Positions 1 to 8,463 of a stretch of 64,000 nt of DNA are shown piece after piece (position 1 is the stretch's first letter; every line of letters starts with the position of its first letter). The notes beneath the pieces are model-generated. The model made no database searches. It was not told the DNA's origin and saw nothing but the letters and a program-made list of their open reading frames with translations. Source of the stretch: Laspinema sp963821735 (GTDB lineage: Bacteria > Cyanobacteriota > Cyanobacteriia > Cyanobacteriales > Laspinemataceae); contig CAWGFK010000055.1 of assembly GCA_963821735.1 (NCBI GenBank), positions 930,001 through 994,000 of the forward strand. The letters are read 5' to 3'. A program made the position numbers and the translations under genes.

Positions 1-413
1 AACAGGCTGTTTCCACTGTTAAATCCGGTCTCGAAAAACACTTCATGAATTCCGGCAGAAATAATTAATTTTAAGCAAGATAAACAAGGTTCCAGGGTGA
101 CATAAATGCTGGACCCTTCGGTGGAAATTCCATGTTTAGCCGCTTGGGCGATCGCATTCGCTTCCGCATGAACCGCCCGCGAAGGCAAAGACTTACTTTC
201 TGCACAGCTACTCAATCCGGGATAACAGTATCCCTGGGCAGTACAATGGGCCGTACCCGATGGGGAACCATTGTAACCTGTTGCCACAACTTGCTTATTT
301 TTCACAATCACTGCACCCACGGGAAAAGCAAGGCAAGTTGACCGCATCGCCGCCAATTTTGCCAACATGATAAAATATTCATCCCATGTTGGTCTAAGTT
401 CTTCCAGTTCCAT
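1..413 (-). CDS. dCMP/cytidine deaminase family protein, 3' end outside window
   Basis: Reading from the ATG at 413 on the minus strand gives an open frame that runs off the window start, so about 137 residues of the N-terminal part are visible. It has the zinc-binding signature of the cytidine/deoxycytidylate deaminase family: an HAEAN motif and, about 36 residues later, PCLSC. A Cys-rich insert between the start and HAE (AHCTAQGYCYPG, then SSCAES) is typical of dCMP deaminases (ComEB type), which convert dCMP to dUMP. Its neighbours dut and thyX act on dUTP and dUMP, which fits dCMP deaminase better than tRNA or free-base deaminases. The family is established by motif; the exact substrate is inferred. 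Confidence 0.88.
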   Translation of the reverse strand, partial: MELEELRPTWDEYFIMLAKLAAMRSTCLAFPVGAVIVKNKQVVATGYNGSPSGTAHCTAQGYCYPGLSSCAESKSLPSRAVHAEANAIAQAAKHGISTEGSSIYVTLEPCLSCLKLIISAGIHEVFFETGFNSGNSL

Positions 414-497
414 TAATTTCTAGCTACCCAATCGTTTCTATTCATGGTAACAGTTCAGGGAAGAAAAGACTAATAAATTAGGGTCATAATCATCGGT

Positions 498-788
498 TTA
501 TAGGGCTTTAGATGCTGCTGAAGATGAAGCAATAAACGGGTTATCATCAGGATGAGCTTGAAACCATAAGGCATCAGCACAAAAGTCCAGTTCTCCCGGC
601 CACTCAATAAATCGACCGTCTTCTGAACGTTTGACTTGCGAGAAGAATGCCGGATCGGATAATCGTGAAAACACTCCACCGCGCTCAATAATTGGAGAAA
701 AGTCAATCACAATAACCGTTCCGTTCCTGTAGAGGAGGCGGAGGTGATAATTGGCTTCTGGGGTGACAGTTTGAATGAAATAAGGCAT
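498..788 (-). CDS. DUF2442 family protein
   Basis: A 96-residue protein with the layout of DUF2442: an N-terminal beta strand with a run resembling LLYRNG, then IDFSPIIERGGVF, a LSDPAFFSQV stretch and the C-terminal WPGELDFCADALW. Its start lies 14 bases downstream of the end of the DUF4160 gene on the same strand, so the two are probably co-transcribed. DUF2442 and DUF4160 are frequently adjacent in bacteria and are often suspected to be small toxin-antitoxin-like modules, but no biochemical role is established. The last ten residues are Ala/Ser-rich and probably disordered. Family call is good, function unknown. Confidence 0.75.
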   Translation of the reverse strand: MPYFIQTVTPEANYHLRLLYRNGTVIVIDFSPIIERGGVFSRLSDPAFFSQVKRSEDGRFIEWPGELDFCADALWFQAHPDDNPFIASSSAASKAL

Positions 789-802
789 AATTGAATCACT
801 TT

Positions 803-1063
803 TTATTCGAGGGGTTCAATGGGTAACGGATTTTGGGAGTTTTGGCAGTATTTCCAGTTTTCTAATAATTCTTGTTGATGCAATGCTGTCCATTCTAACA
901 CCATTGAGCGAACCCGATTCGGTGCTTTTCCTTGCAGGATGGTAATGGGTGCAATTCCCACGATTAACTCATACTCACCATAGACGGCGTGGAAATGCGG
1001 GGGGGCATGGTCATTATAAAACATCCGAATAATAATACCGTAGAACTGAGAAATTGAGGGCAT
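803..1063 (-). CDS. DUF4160 family protein
   Basis: An 86-residue protein with the diagnostic DUF4160 pattern: MPSISQFYGIIIRMFYNDH, followed by PPHFHAVYGEYE, a central hydrophobic strand, and the C-terminal VLEWTALHQQELLENW ending near PIEPLE. The conserved histidines in NDHAPPHFH look like a metal or active site, but none is proven. It is the first gene of a two-gene unit with the DUF2442 gene downstream. The pair sits between the dCMP deaminase and dut genes without obvious metabolic connection, as small mobile stabilisation modules often do. Confidence 0.8.
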   Translation of the reverse strand: MPSISQFYGIIIRMFYNDHAPPHFHAVYGEYELIVGIAPITILQGKAPNRVRSMVLEWTALHQQELLENWKYCQNSQNPLPIEPLE

Positions 1064-1300
1064 TTAGGTTCTCCACCTATATTGTTTAATGATAACTCTC
1101 GTAACCTGGGGAATACTCCTTTATTAATTGGGATTGTTATATCAAATAACGAGATAAAAATCAATAAAATTACCAGAGTGACCTATTGATTTTTATCCTA
1201 AAATTGATTAAAATTATCGAGTCCAGCTTACCTGGTGGATTGCCAATTGAGATGATCCCCAGAAAAGTCCTGAGTTAAAAGGTCACTGAAACCGCCCAAG

Positions 1301-1732
1301 ATGAAACTAAAAATTTATCCCTTACATCCGGATGCGATTATCCCAACTTATGCCCATGATAACGATTCAGCAATGGATTTATCGGCGAATGAGGAGGTGA
1401 CGCTACATCCGGGAGAACGGAAGTTAGTTGGAACTGGAATTGCGATTGAGTTACCGCCTTTGACGGAAGCACAAATTAGGCCGAGAAGTGGGTTGGCATA
1501 TAAACAGGGGATTACGGTTTTGAATACGCCGGGAACCATTGATGAAGGGTATCGGGGGGAAATTAAGGTAATTTTAATCAATCATGGACAAGAAGTTTTT
1601 CAGGTCCTCAAGGGGATGAGAATTGCTCAAATGGCAATTACTCCGGTTTTAAGACCTGAAATTGAAGTGGCAACTACGGAAATTTTGGCAACGGCAAGAG
1701 GTGCAAATGGGTTTGGATCGACGGGGGTATAG
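1301..1732 (+). CDS. dut: dUTP diphosphatase (dUTPase)
   Basis: A 143-residue trimeric-type dUTPase that hydrolyses dUTP to dUMP and pyrophosphate, keeping uracil out of DNA and supplying dUMP to thymidylate synthase. All five family motifs are visible: SAMDLSA near residue 24, RPRSGLA near 61, the uracil-binding hairpin region GTIDEGYRGEIKV near 78-90, GMRIAQM near 105, and the C-terminal glycine-rich RGANGFGSTG that closes over the phosphates. Length is normal. It is convergent with thyX, its pathway successor, and a hairpin overlapping the stop codon separates the two. Confidence 0.96.
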   Translation: MKLKIYPLHPDAIIPTYAHDNDSAMDLSANEEVTLHPGERKLVGTGIAIELPPLTEAQIRPRSGLAYKQGITVLNTPGTIDEGYRGEIKVILINHGQEVFQVLKGMRIAQMAITPVLRPEIEVATTEILATARGANGFGSTGV

Positions 1733-1756
1733 AGAGAGGGTTTGTCTCTCTATACC
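1726..1756. terminator. hairpin between convergent dut and thyX
   Basis: A near-perfect inverted repeat GGTATAGAGAGA / TCTCTCTATACC with a short GGGTTTG loop. The left arm includes the last bases and the stop codon of dut, and the right arm ends ten bases before the thyX stop codon. It is symmetric and could terminate transcription in both directions. It has no clear U-tract on either side, so termination is inferred. Confidence 0.6.
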
Positions 1757-1765
1757 GTCTGGAAG

Positions 1766-2489
1766 TTAGGGAGATAAACGGCCTTTTTTGAGACGATATT
1801 TCTCATACCATTCTGCGATGGCGGGGACCCATTCTTGAAAATGCGGCCAAATCAAATCGCAGAGTTTTTGGCATTCGAGTTGGGCGTCGGGTTTGGCGCG
1901 CAAGTCGAGTAAATGCATCAGACTTCGCGCATTGAAGGAGACAACCCAGTGTTGACGGACATCAAAGGGAATAATGCCTCGGGCGTGTTCTTCTGATGTC
2001 CCTTCTTCAATCAAAACCTGATAGCGTTTGGCGGCATCTAAACACCAAGCTAAATCGCGATCGCGTTGTTGTTGGGTATATTCATAGCGTTTTCCCTGGC
2101 GATCGCTATAGTAGCCAACAGGACGTAAATAAAACACATCTTCAATATCTCTAATCCCTTTTGCAGCATCAATAATCCTATTTCCCGTGTACCTATTAGA
2201 TTGCACATCGAATGAAATTCCGACCCTGTGAGTCCTAATTTGCTGCATGACGCTATGGGGAAAAAAGCCGCAATTGAACACAATTCCCACGTGCTCGAAT
2301 CGGTCCATAATGACCCCGTTCTCCGGCTAAAAGACGCTTGACGATGAGTTCCCCACATTTGGATTCGGACGGCCAAGAATCTTGGTCATCATACACAAAT
2401 CCCTCGCTATAATCTTGGTGCATTGCTGCATAAATGACTTGCTGAGGATTGGGGGTTTTGGTAATTACTTCTACTCGAAATCGATCCAT
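1766..2489 (-). pseudogene. thyX: FAD-dependent thymidylate synthase ThyX, one frameshift
   Basis: ThyX makes dTMP from dUMP using methylene-tetrahydrofolate, FAD and NAD(P)H. The N-terminal part (2489 to about 2300) starts MDRFRVEVITKTPNPQQ and includes KRLLAGERGHYGP. The rest continues in another frame from EHVGIVFNCGFFPHSVMQQ and includes the THRVGISFDVQSNRY region, the variant ThyX signature. One extra base near 2293-2301 separates the halves; removing it restores about 240 residues with normal ThyX order. The organism has no other functional thymidylate synthase visible here and the gene is normally essential, so a consensus error is more likely than loss. It would otherwise be a true pseudogene. 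Confidence 0.9.
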
Positions 2490-2625
2490 GATTCATCCCT
2501 AACTTCTGAATAACTTCGCCTGGGGGAATCCCCCGATCGCGGATTGGTTCTGGGTTGCCCTTCCCGGGTTTTCGTTCGGATTTGCCAAATTGTTTATCCT
2601 ATCATGGATTGCTGGCTTATGATAC

Positions 2626-4212
2626 TTACAAATTGGCGATCGCCTCGGCAAATTTCTGGAAATTCTCCGGTTCCTGTTGGGATGCCAGGACGAGATAGTG
2701 CAGGGAGACGATCGCCAAGTCTGCGGATAAGCTACATTTGCGCCGATCGCTGACTCTCCAATCGTTATTGACAAAGATATCCTCTAGTTCTTTATAAGCA
2801 TCTCGAATCGCCTCAAAACAGCCTTGATAACTAGATATCTGCTGCCATTGTTCGGAGGATTCATACCATTGAGTCAGTAATTTAGAAGTCGGGTCGAATC
2901 CTTCGTTATGCCAGTAGGTTTGTAAGTCTTCTGCTACCGAATCGGGTTGAATAAACTCTTGAAACATTTCGGGATAATGTTCCGCCAGATAGGTTAAATA
3001 TTTGGTGGAATAGACGGCTAAATCCGCAAAGGTATCGAGTACGGATTCGTCCGCTGTGGGTTTAACATTTTCGGTAAACATGGTTTCGAGTCGGTCATAT
3101 TTGCGGGAAATTCCGGCAAATACGCCGAGGGCTTCTCCGTGTTTTTTCCAGCTATTTTTATAAACTAGGGTTTTCTTGTAATGGAGTGTGCTTAATAACT
3201 CGAAAATGCTTGAGAAGGAATAGGAATGAGTGGGTTCTGTTCTTTGCCAGAAATAATCAAAGTAGTCTTTTTCTTGGGGTTGCAAGGGAATGATTTCGAG
3301 GTTGTTCCAGAGTCGGGCAAAATACTCGATTGTGGCGAGTTTGAAGTCGTTTGGAGGCAATTGGGCGATTAATTGGGCGATTTGTTCCGTTTTATCTCCC
3401 TGCTGGTGTCGATTGTAAATGTACAGGAGTTCTAAGCTATTTCTAACTAAGTCATCGGAGATGTTGCTGAGTTCGTCAGGTACTCTAACTGACCCTTGGC
3501 GCATTTGATGTTCTAACTCAAACCAGCGCGATAGGGTACTATCTATTTCTGCAAAGGGTGTGGTGAATTGAGGGGGTGTAAATCCAAATTCATACAAGGT
3601 TTTGGGGGTGAGGGAGTCTAGGACTTTTTGCGCTTGGTTGAGGTGGCGATCGCCTAGATGCAATTCGCTGATGAACCAGCAAAATTCACCTACTTCGGTC
3701 CCTGTCCAATAGGCGACTGCCTCCTGAATAATGCTCAAACCAAAGGGATTAATTCCCGAAGTCCCGGAAAACATATCATGAGATTGAAGACAAACATTTA
3801 GATGCAATTTCCCGTTTCTGATTAAAAATTGCATCCAATTTTGGGCAGTATTTCCGGGATTTTCTGAGTTTTTTAATTGAGGTTTCGATAAGTTTATCAC
3901 CGCATCGCGACTACTGGAATCGCTGTTTAAAATGCAGACAATGTTTTGAAGTTCTTGGCTAAGATGCCAGGATTTTAAACTGGAATCATCCCGGTTACCC
4001 TGGGAGGATTCCTCTTCAAAAAAGTCAAGGGCTTGGGGTAAATAGTGATATAAGAATCTTAAGTCTTGACGACCGGCCATTTCCCAAAAGGTGGCGGCAA
4101 TTTGAGCAAAAATGTTAGAGTGGAGATGCGGAATGATATCAACTCGTTCGCGGGGAGAGGTGATTTTTATCAGACGCGATCGCCCTGATTTGAGTTCTAC
4201 ATCGCCCCACAT
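2626..4212 (-). CDS. thymidylate-synthase-like pseudoenzyme with C-terminal Nmad1/MazG-like helical domain
   Basis: A 528-residue protein. Residues about 15-200 align by eye with ThyA-type thymidylate synthase: PRERVDIIPHLHSNIF near 20-35, FWEMAGR near 42, then NWMQFLIRNGKLHLNV near 125-140, SGINPFGLSIIQE near 152-164 and TGTEVGEFCWFISELHL near 170-186. The catalytic Cys of the PCH/PCNT motif is Gly120 (PGNT), and the phosphate-binding Arg of RSCD/RSND is Gln143 (QSHD). Asn155 and His185 remain. Residues about 350-412 carry YKNSWKKHG, then DESVLDTFADLAVYSTKYL, resembling all-alpha NTP-pyrophosphatase/MazG or DUF1599 (Nmad1) domains of nucleotide-modification systems. Classical dTMP synthase activity is unlikely. 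It could be a regulator, a nucleotide binder or a base-modification factor. The domain calls are inference. Confidence 0.62.
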   Translation of the reverse strand: MWGDVELKSGRSRLIKITSPRERVDIIPHLHSNIFAQIAATFWEMAGRQDLRFLYHYLPQALDFFEEESSQGNRDDSSLKSWHLSQELQNIVCILNSDSSSRDAVINLSKPQLKNSENPGNTAQNWMQFLIRNGKLHLNVCLQSHDMFSGTSGINPFGLSIIQEAVAYWTGTEVGEFCWFISELHLGDRHLNQAQKVLDSLTPKTLYEFGFTPPQFTTPFAEIDSTLSRWFELEHQMRQGSVRVPDELSNISDDLVRNSLELLYIYNRHQQGDKTEQIAQLIAQLPPNDFKLATIEYFARLWNNLEIIPLQPQEKDYFDYFWQRTEPTHSYSFSSIFELLSTLHYKKTLVYKNSWKKHGEALGVFAGISRKYDRLETMFTENVKPTADESVLDTFADLAVYSTKYLTYLAEHYPEMFQEFIQPDSVAEDLQTYWHNEGFDPTSKLLTQWYESSEQWQQISSYQGCFEAIRDAYKELEDIFVNNDWRVSDRRKCSLSADLAIVSLHYLVLASQQEPENFQKFAEAIANL

Positions 4213-4613
4213 AACTGTTTCATTGGGACTCTAACAATGCTTTGAGTTCTGAGTAGAATGCTTGAGTGGTATTTCTAAACATTTTTATAAACCTTTTTTC
4301 TTTGATGAATTTGGATAAGTTTCGGTCAATTGGATGTTAGAACAGTCGAATACGTCCACCCTTAAGCTATAAAATTACCCTATTTTAATAAAAATTTGGG
4401 GAATTTTATACGAGGAAAATTGCTTATATTTCACATAGAAATTAAGCAGGCAATGGGGAGGTTAAGCCCGGTTATCATGCAGGACGACCAGAAAAAATCA
4501 GGCCAGTAGGAACTGGACCGATCGCGATATTCAATATATCATGAAATGGACCGCCTAGAAAGAGGGATTAAGGGAGTCTCTCCCCTTGAATCTGCCGATC
4601 GCACCTCAATCCC
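4213..4613. other. intergenic region, no gene seen
   Basis: About 400 bases between the ThyA-like gene and the HD-domain gene, both on the minus strand. The segment nearest the ThyA-like start is AT-rich and would hold its promoter. I see no tRNA, conserved RNA or convincing small ORF. Confidence 0.5.
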
Positions 4614-5453
4614 TTATTCCGGCTTGGGGGGTTCATGTTCAACGACGAACACATTGGCATAAAGATTAGCAATAATTTGTTTTCCCTGTTGAGTCAACTC
4701 CAGACAAGTTAACCCATCTTTAATATATTGATGAACCACTCCCCAATAAAATTTAGGATAATTCTTTCTCAGGTCCCCGGGATTTCGATAGCCGACCTTT
4801 TGATTAAATCCTGTTTCTTCAAACTCATAAAATAACCCAGAAATCTTCTTGAGATAACGGGGATCACTAAGTTGACCAATCAGATCGGCAGCACGAACTA
4901 AACCGGGATAGTGAACCGTATCTTGGTGATCCGCCTCTGCCGGAACGGGAAAACGAGTCAGTTCGATATTGTGTTTAATTTCTTCAGAATTGATTAACTT
5001 ATGACCCCCAAACCGTTCCTCAATAAACAGTTTTCCGCGATCGACATGATAGGCAGTCAAACTGGCATCAGTGCAGCCCGGATCGAGGGCAATCATTGTA
5101 CCATTGATGCCGGTAGCATACAAGCCTTCACTATCATCTCGGCAGACTCCTTTCACATAGCCAATATCATGGCATAACAAAGAAATGGTGAAATGCAGCC
5201 AATCTTCACAAGAAACACCGCCTTCGCGGATGTGTTTCCCTCGGAGAATTTCCTGCCCGACGAGGGTAACCAAAATGGTATGTTCGACATTATGATAGAG
5301 GGCGTCACTGTTGGCAATGTTCTCTAACGCCATGCCTCCAGCCCAGGCAATAATGTCGGCATAGTCGGGCTTCAATCCGCCATACATTCGGTAATAGCCT
5401 TGGCGCAGTTTTTCAACAAAGTCGGAAATTAATATCTGGGTGATGCTGTACAT
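4614..5453 (-). CDS. HD-domain metal-dependent phosphohydrolase
   Basis: The chosen start is the ATG at 5453 (MYSITQILISDFVEKLRQGYY). The frame stays open upstream, but that part is Pro/Ser-rich and reads like non-coding sequence. The resulting 279-residue protein has YHNVEHTILVTLVGQ near residue 54 and SLLCHDIGYVKG near 97, the histidine and HD residues that bind metal in HD hydrolases. It ends with a variable PPKPE tail. HD proteins hydrolyse phosphoesters, including cyclic nucleotides and (p)ppGpp, but nothing here identifies the substrate. The gene is divergent from the potassium uptake operon across about 300 bases. Confidence 0.8.
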   Translation of the reverse strand: MYSITQILISDFVEKLRQGYYRMYGGLKPDYADIIAWAGGMALENIANSDALYHNVEHTILVTLVGQEILRGKHIREGGVSCEDWLHFTISLLCHDIGYVKGVCRDDSEGLYATGINGTMIALDPGCTDASLTAYHVDRGKLFIEERFGGHKLINSEEIKHNIELTRFPVPAEADHQDTVHYPGLVRAADLIGQLSDPRYLKKISGLFYEFEETGFNQKVGYRNPGDLRKNYPKFYWGVVHQYIKDGLTCLELTQQGKQIIANLYANVFVVEHEPPKPE

Positions 5454-5755
5454 ATCATGTGGTTTCGCTATCAAGGCAGAGTATAGGGTGGGAGTGGGAA
5501 AAGTTTCGCCCGGGTTCCCTGGGTTCGATCGCCCTGGGTGTTCTGTAGACCTTCTCTGTTGCTGTGAGAGTTTATCCCACTCTACAGGGTCAGGGGGAGT
5601 TGGGACGACCACCCAACCTCTGACTTTAGTGGAATGTCAATTGCCCTTGTCTTTACCCATAATATTAATGTTAAATGTTCCTCTGGGCCACCTGGGTTTT
5701 TGAGCCAGAAGGGGCCTTACCCTGGATTCAGAAAGGAGCGATCGCAACTAAGCTG

Positions 5756-6157
5756 ATGTATTTTATTATCGTGGGTGCGGGGCCTGAAGGCTCTAGTTTA
5801 GCGGAATTAGCCCTGAATGACGGGCACAAGGTAGCCATCATTGAGGCATCGGAGGAATGCGCGCGCAAGATTGTGGAAAAATATGATGTGGAAGTCTTTC
5901 ATGGAGATATTGCGGGCGGGGGGATGTTAGAAGAGGCCCACGCAGACAAAGCCGATGTGTTGGTGGCGACGACTGGGGATGATTCTGTGAACCTGATGAC
6001 CATGTTTCTGGGTAAAGACAGTGGAATTAAGACCCTGATTAGTCGGGTTAACCAATCGCAACATCAAGGACTGTTTGAAAAGCTAGGAGTGCAGGTGTTG
6101 GTGAACCCCGAGGTGATTATCGCCCAACATCTCTACAGCATGGTTCACGAAGAATAA
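5756..6157 (+). CDS. TrkA/KtrA-type RCK N-terminal domain protein, potassium uptake regulator
   Basis: Start chosen at the ATG at 5756 (MYFIIVGAGPEGSSLA), which places the Rossmann GxGxxG fold at the N-terminus; the upstream in-frame extension lacks homology features. The 133-residue product contains VAIIEASEECARKI, the acidic second strand of a NAD(H)/ATP-binding RCK_N domain, then FHGDIAGGGML and VLVATTGDDSVNLM. It stops at about the end of RCK_N, so the RCK_C half of typical KtrA/TrkA (about 220 residues) is absent. The membrane partner begins only nine bases after its stop, so the two form an operon. It should gate the TrkH/KtrB channel in response to nucleotide binding. Confidence 0.88.
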   Translation: MYFIIVGAGPEGSSLAELALNDGHKVAIIEASEECARKIVEKYDVEVFHGDIAGGGMLEEAHADKADVLVATTGDDSVNLMTMFLGKDSGIKTLISRVNQSQHQGLFEKLGVQVLVNPEVIIAQHLYSMVHEE

Positions 6158-6166
6158 CAGAAGCAT

Positions 6167-7681
6167 TTGATTAAGTTACGACCCTATACGAAAACAATTC
6201 TGCGGGATGTGGGTTTGATGCTACATATCCCCGGAGGCATGGCATTGGTTTCCCTGTGGGTTTGCGTTGCATTTCGGGAGTTTTATGCGATCGCACCTTT
6301 TTTATTGACCAGCTTAGTGTCTTTTGGCATCGGTCAACTTCTCTATCGCAGCGTTCATCCGGATAGCGAGGAAGCGCACCTGCGTCATGCGATGATTACA
6401 GTCGCCCTGAGTTGGGGATTAATTCCCTTAGTCGGTGCGATTCCCTTTTTGGCAATTGCCTCCTATCTCGCCCCCTCCCCAGACATCTCCGATACCCTGA
6501 TCCGGTTTCAAAATCCCTGGAATGCTATTTTTGAAGCCTTTTCCGGCTTTACCAGTACGGGCTTGACAATGGCCCTCAACCCCCGAGAACTACCCTACTC
6601 CTTGCAATGGTGGCGGTCCTTTATGGAATGGGTTGGGGGAGTGGGAACGATCGTCTTGATCCTGTCCGTACTCGACCCCTCCACCGAACCCTTTCAACTC
6701 TATAACGCGGAAGGACGCAGCAGGCGGATTGCCTTGACGGTGAGAGGAACTGTGCGTCGAATTTGGAAAATTTATCTGTTCTACACCGGGGTTTGTATTG
6801 CGGTATTGGGGATACTGGGAATGCCTTGGTGGGAAGCCCTCAATCACGGATTGACCGTGATTTCCACGGGGGGTTTTGATGTGACGGGGGAGAGTATGAG
6901 CGCTTATTCTCCAGTGATTCAACTGGCGATTGTGCCGATGATGATTGCCGGGGCAGTCGGCTTTGCGATTCACGATCGCCTACTGCGCGATCGCCAGTTC
7001 TCTCTGTTGTGGAAGCAGGAAGAATATCGCACCCTCTGGCTACTGTTAGGGGTAGGGGTAGTCCTCTTGTTCTTAGAAAACTATTGGTTTCAGGGCTCCC
7101 TACTGTGGATTGACAGTCTGTTTCAATGGGTCTCTGCCTTGACGACTTGTGGTTTTAATACGGCTAAGGTGGAAACCTGGAGTGCTAGTGCCAAACTGTT
7201 ATTAAGTGTCGCAATGGCGATCGGAGGGGCTGCGGGGTCCACGGTGGGCGGACTGAAAATCAAGCGGGTCCTGGCCCTTTATAAAGGAGTCCTCTGGCAC
7301 TTTCAACGGATTTCTCTGCGACCCCATCAACTGATGCGCTATCAGTTAGATGGTAAATCCTTTGGGCAAGCGGAAGCCTATCGACGCATTGAAGGGGCGG
7401 CGGTTTTGGCCGTACTCTGGATCAGTTGGTTCGGCGTTGGGGTGATGGTTTTAAACCGTCTAGTTCCGGAGAAATACCAATTAAGCGATACGATTTTTGA
7501 AGCCGCTTCCGCACTCAGTGGGGTGGGTTTGTCTACGGGAATTTCTCATCCCAATTTACATTGGGATGGGAAACTGGTGTTGATTTTGTTGATGTGGATG
7601 GGGCGACTAGAGATTATCCCGGTGATGTTGCTCTTAAGGTCCCTTTTTCGGAAGATGAAGACCCGCATTTTTAAATTTTAG
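6167..7681 (+). CDS. TrkH/KtrB family potassium uptake membrane subunit
   Basis: A 504-residue polytopic membrane protein with a TTG start nine bases after the TrkA-like gene. It has the repeated pore-loop signatures of the SKT family: FSGFTSTGLTMA near residue 126, TVISTGGFDVTGE near 230, SALTTCGFNTAKV near 323 and ASALSGVGLSTGIS near 447, each with the selectivity-filter glycine. A WWRSFMEWVGGVGTIVL stretch follows the first pore loop, and the AIGGAAGSTVGGLK region precedes the last repeat, as in TrkH/KtrB. It imports K+ with the RCK subunit encoded upstream. Most cyanobacterial homologues are called KtrB; I leave the symbol open. Confidence 0.93.
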   Translation: MIKLRPYTKTILRDVGLMLHIPGGMALVSLWVCVAFREFYAIAPFLLTSLVSFGIGQLLYRSVHPDSEEAHLRHAMITVALSWGLIPLVGAIPFLAIASYLAPSPDISDTLIRFQNPWNAIFEAFSGFTSTGLTMALNPRELPYSLQWWRSFMEWVGGVGTIVLILSVLDPSTEPFQLYNAEGRSRRIALTVRGTVRRIWKIYLFYTGVCIAVLGILGMPWWEALNHGLTVISTGGFDVTGESMSAYSPVIQLAIVPMMIAGAVGFAIHDRLLRDRQFSLLWKQEEYRTLWLLLGVGVVLLFLENYWFQGSLLWIDSLFQWVSALTTCGFNTAKVETWSASAKLLLSVAMAIGGAAGSTVGGLKIKRVLALYKGVLWHFQRISLRPHQLMRYQLDGKSFGQAEAYRRIEGAAVLAVLWISWFGVGVMVLNRLVPEKYQLSDTIFEAASALSGVGLSTGISHPNLHWDGKLVLILLMWMGRLEIIPVMLLLRSLFRKMKTRIFKF

Positions 7682-7723
7682 GGTAAAAAAATCAAATGGG
7701 GAAACATGGACGCTGAGGCGGTT

Positions 7724-8329
7724 CTAAGGTCGTTCCACGGGTTGGGAGGGGGAGACTTGCGCCTGGGCGATCGCCTCGTCAGAAAATCCCAGTTGATACA
7801 ACAAATGCCGCGCCTGTAGTGGGGTCAGGGGGGAGATTTCCTGGAATTGGGCGACCGCAGTTAGCCATTGTTGAAACTCCATCAGACTGACGGGTTTAGA
7901 GGCGATCGCCTTCGGTCCTCTTGAATCCGGGGTCATGTCCGACGCTTGAGTTTTCAGCAGGGTAATCAACTCCTGTACCTGTGCCAGTTGTTCCGGGGTT
8001 AACCCCTCTAACTCCAGCCGGTCCCCTTCTCCTCCAGAGACTTCTGGATTTCCCTGTCCCCTGATGCTTTTCCCTTTGGGGTGGCGGGTGGCAATTCCGG
8101 CCAGAAAGGCCCCCAAAATAGTCCCCGTCCACAATCCCGCAGTGCCACCTTTGAACATCGCGGGACTCTGTTGAACGCGGCATAAGGTATTTAACCAGAC
8201 ATGATCGCTCGTATTGCACTGTTGAGCATGGGCCAACCACCGCATTTGCCCGCCCCAAAATGAACCCAAGGCACCGGATAATAGGGCGACTGCGGTGCAG
8301 ACCAACATCCGTTTTTTTGATTTGTTCAT
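7724..8329 (-). CDS. conserved hypothetical membrane protein
   Basis: A 201-residue protein. The N-terminus (MNKSKKRMLVCTAVALLSGALG) is a basic residue cluster followed by a hydrophobic helix, consistent with a membrane anchor or signal peptide. A second hydrophobic segment, GLWTGTILGAFLAGIA, is near residues 65-80. The C-terminal half is soluble, with GLTPEQLAQVQELITLLK and a helical end containing LTPLQARHLLYQLGFSDEAIAQAQ. I recognise no enzyme motif. It is convergent with the potassium transporter gene. Two Cys residues between the helices (near 38 and 49) could form a disulphide outside the cytoplasm. Confidence 0.6.
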   Translation of the reverse strand: MNKSKKRMLVCTAVALLSGALGSFWGGQMRWLAHAQQCNTSDHVWLNTLCRVQQSPAMFKGGTAGLWTGTILGAFLAGIATRHPKGKSIRGQGNPEVSGGEGDRLELEGLTPEQLAQVQELITLLKTQASDMTPDSRGPKAIASKPVSLMEFQQWLTAVAQFQEISPLTPLQARHLLYQLGFSDEAIAQAQVSPSQPVERP

Positions 8330-8463
8330 AATTTATGAATTGGGGTGGCTTGAGGGTCAATTTCCGGTTGATGGGTGGGTGGCGATCGGCCTCTGTTTGG
8401 GGTGATTCGCCAACAGAATAAACCGATAGGGGAGGGGACCGGGGGACCGGAGGACCCCACCCT

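Noticed and set aside
132..341. Plus-strand ORF of 69 residues
   Set aside because: It is antisense to the partial dCMP deaminase, which has clear HAE and PCxxC motifs.
2291..2301. Intein or intron interrupting thyX
   Set aside because: Only one base separates the two frames; there is no inserted domain or intron sequence.
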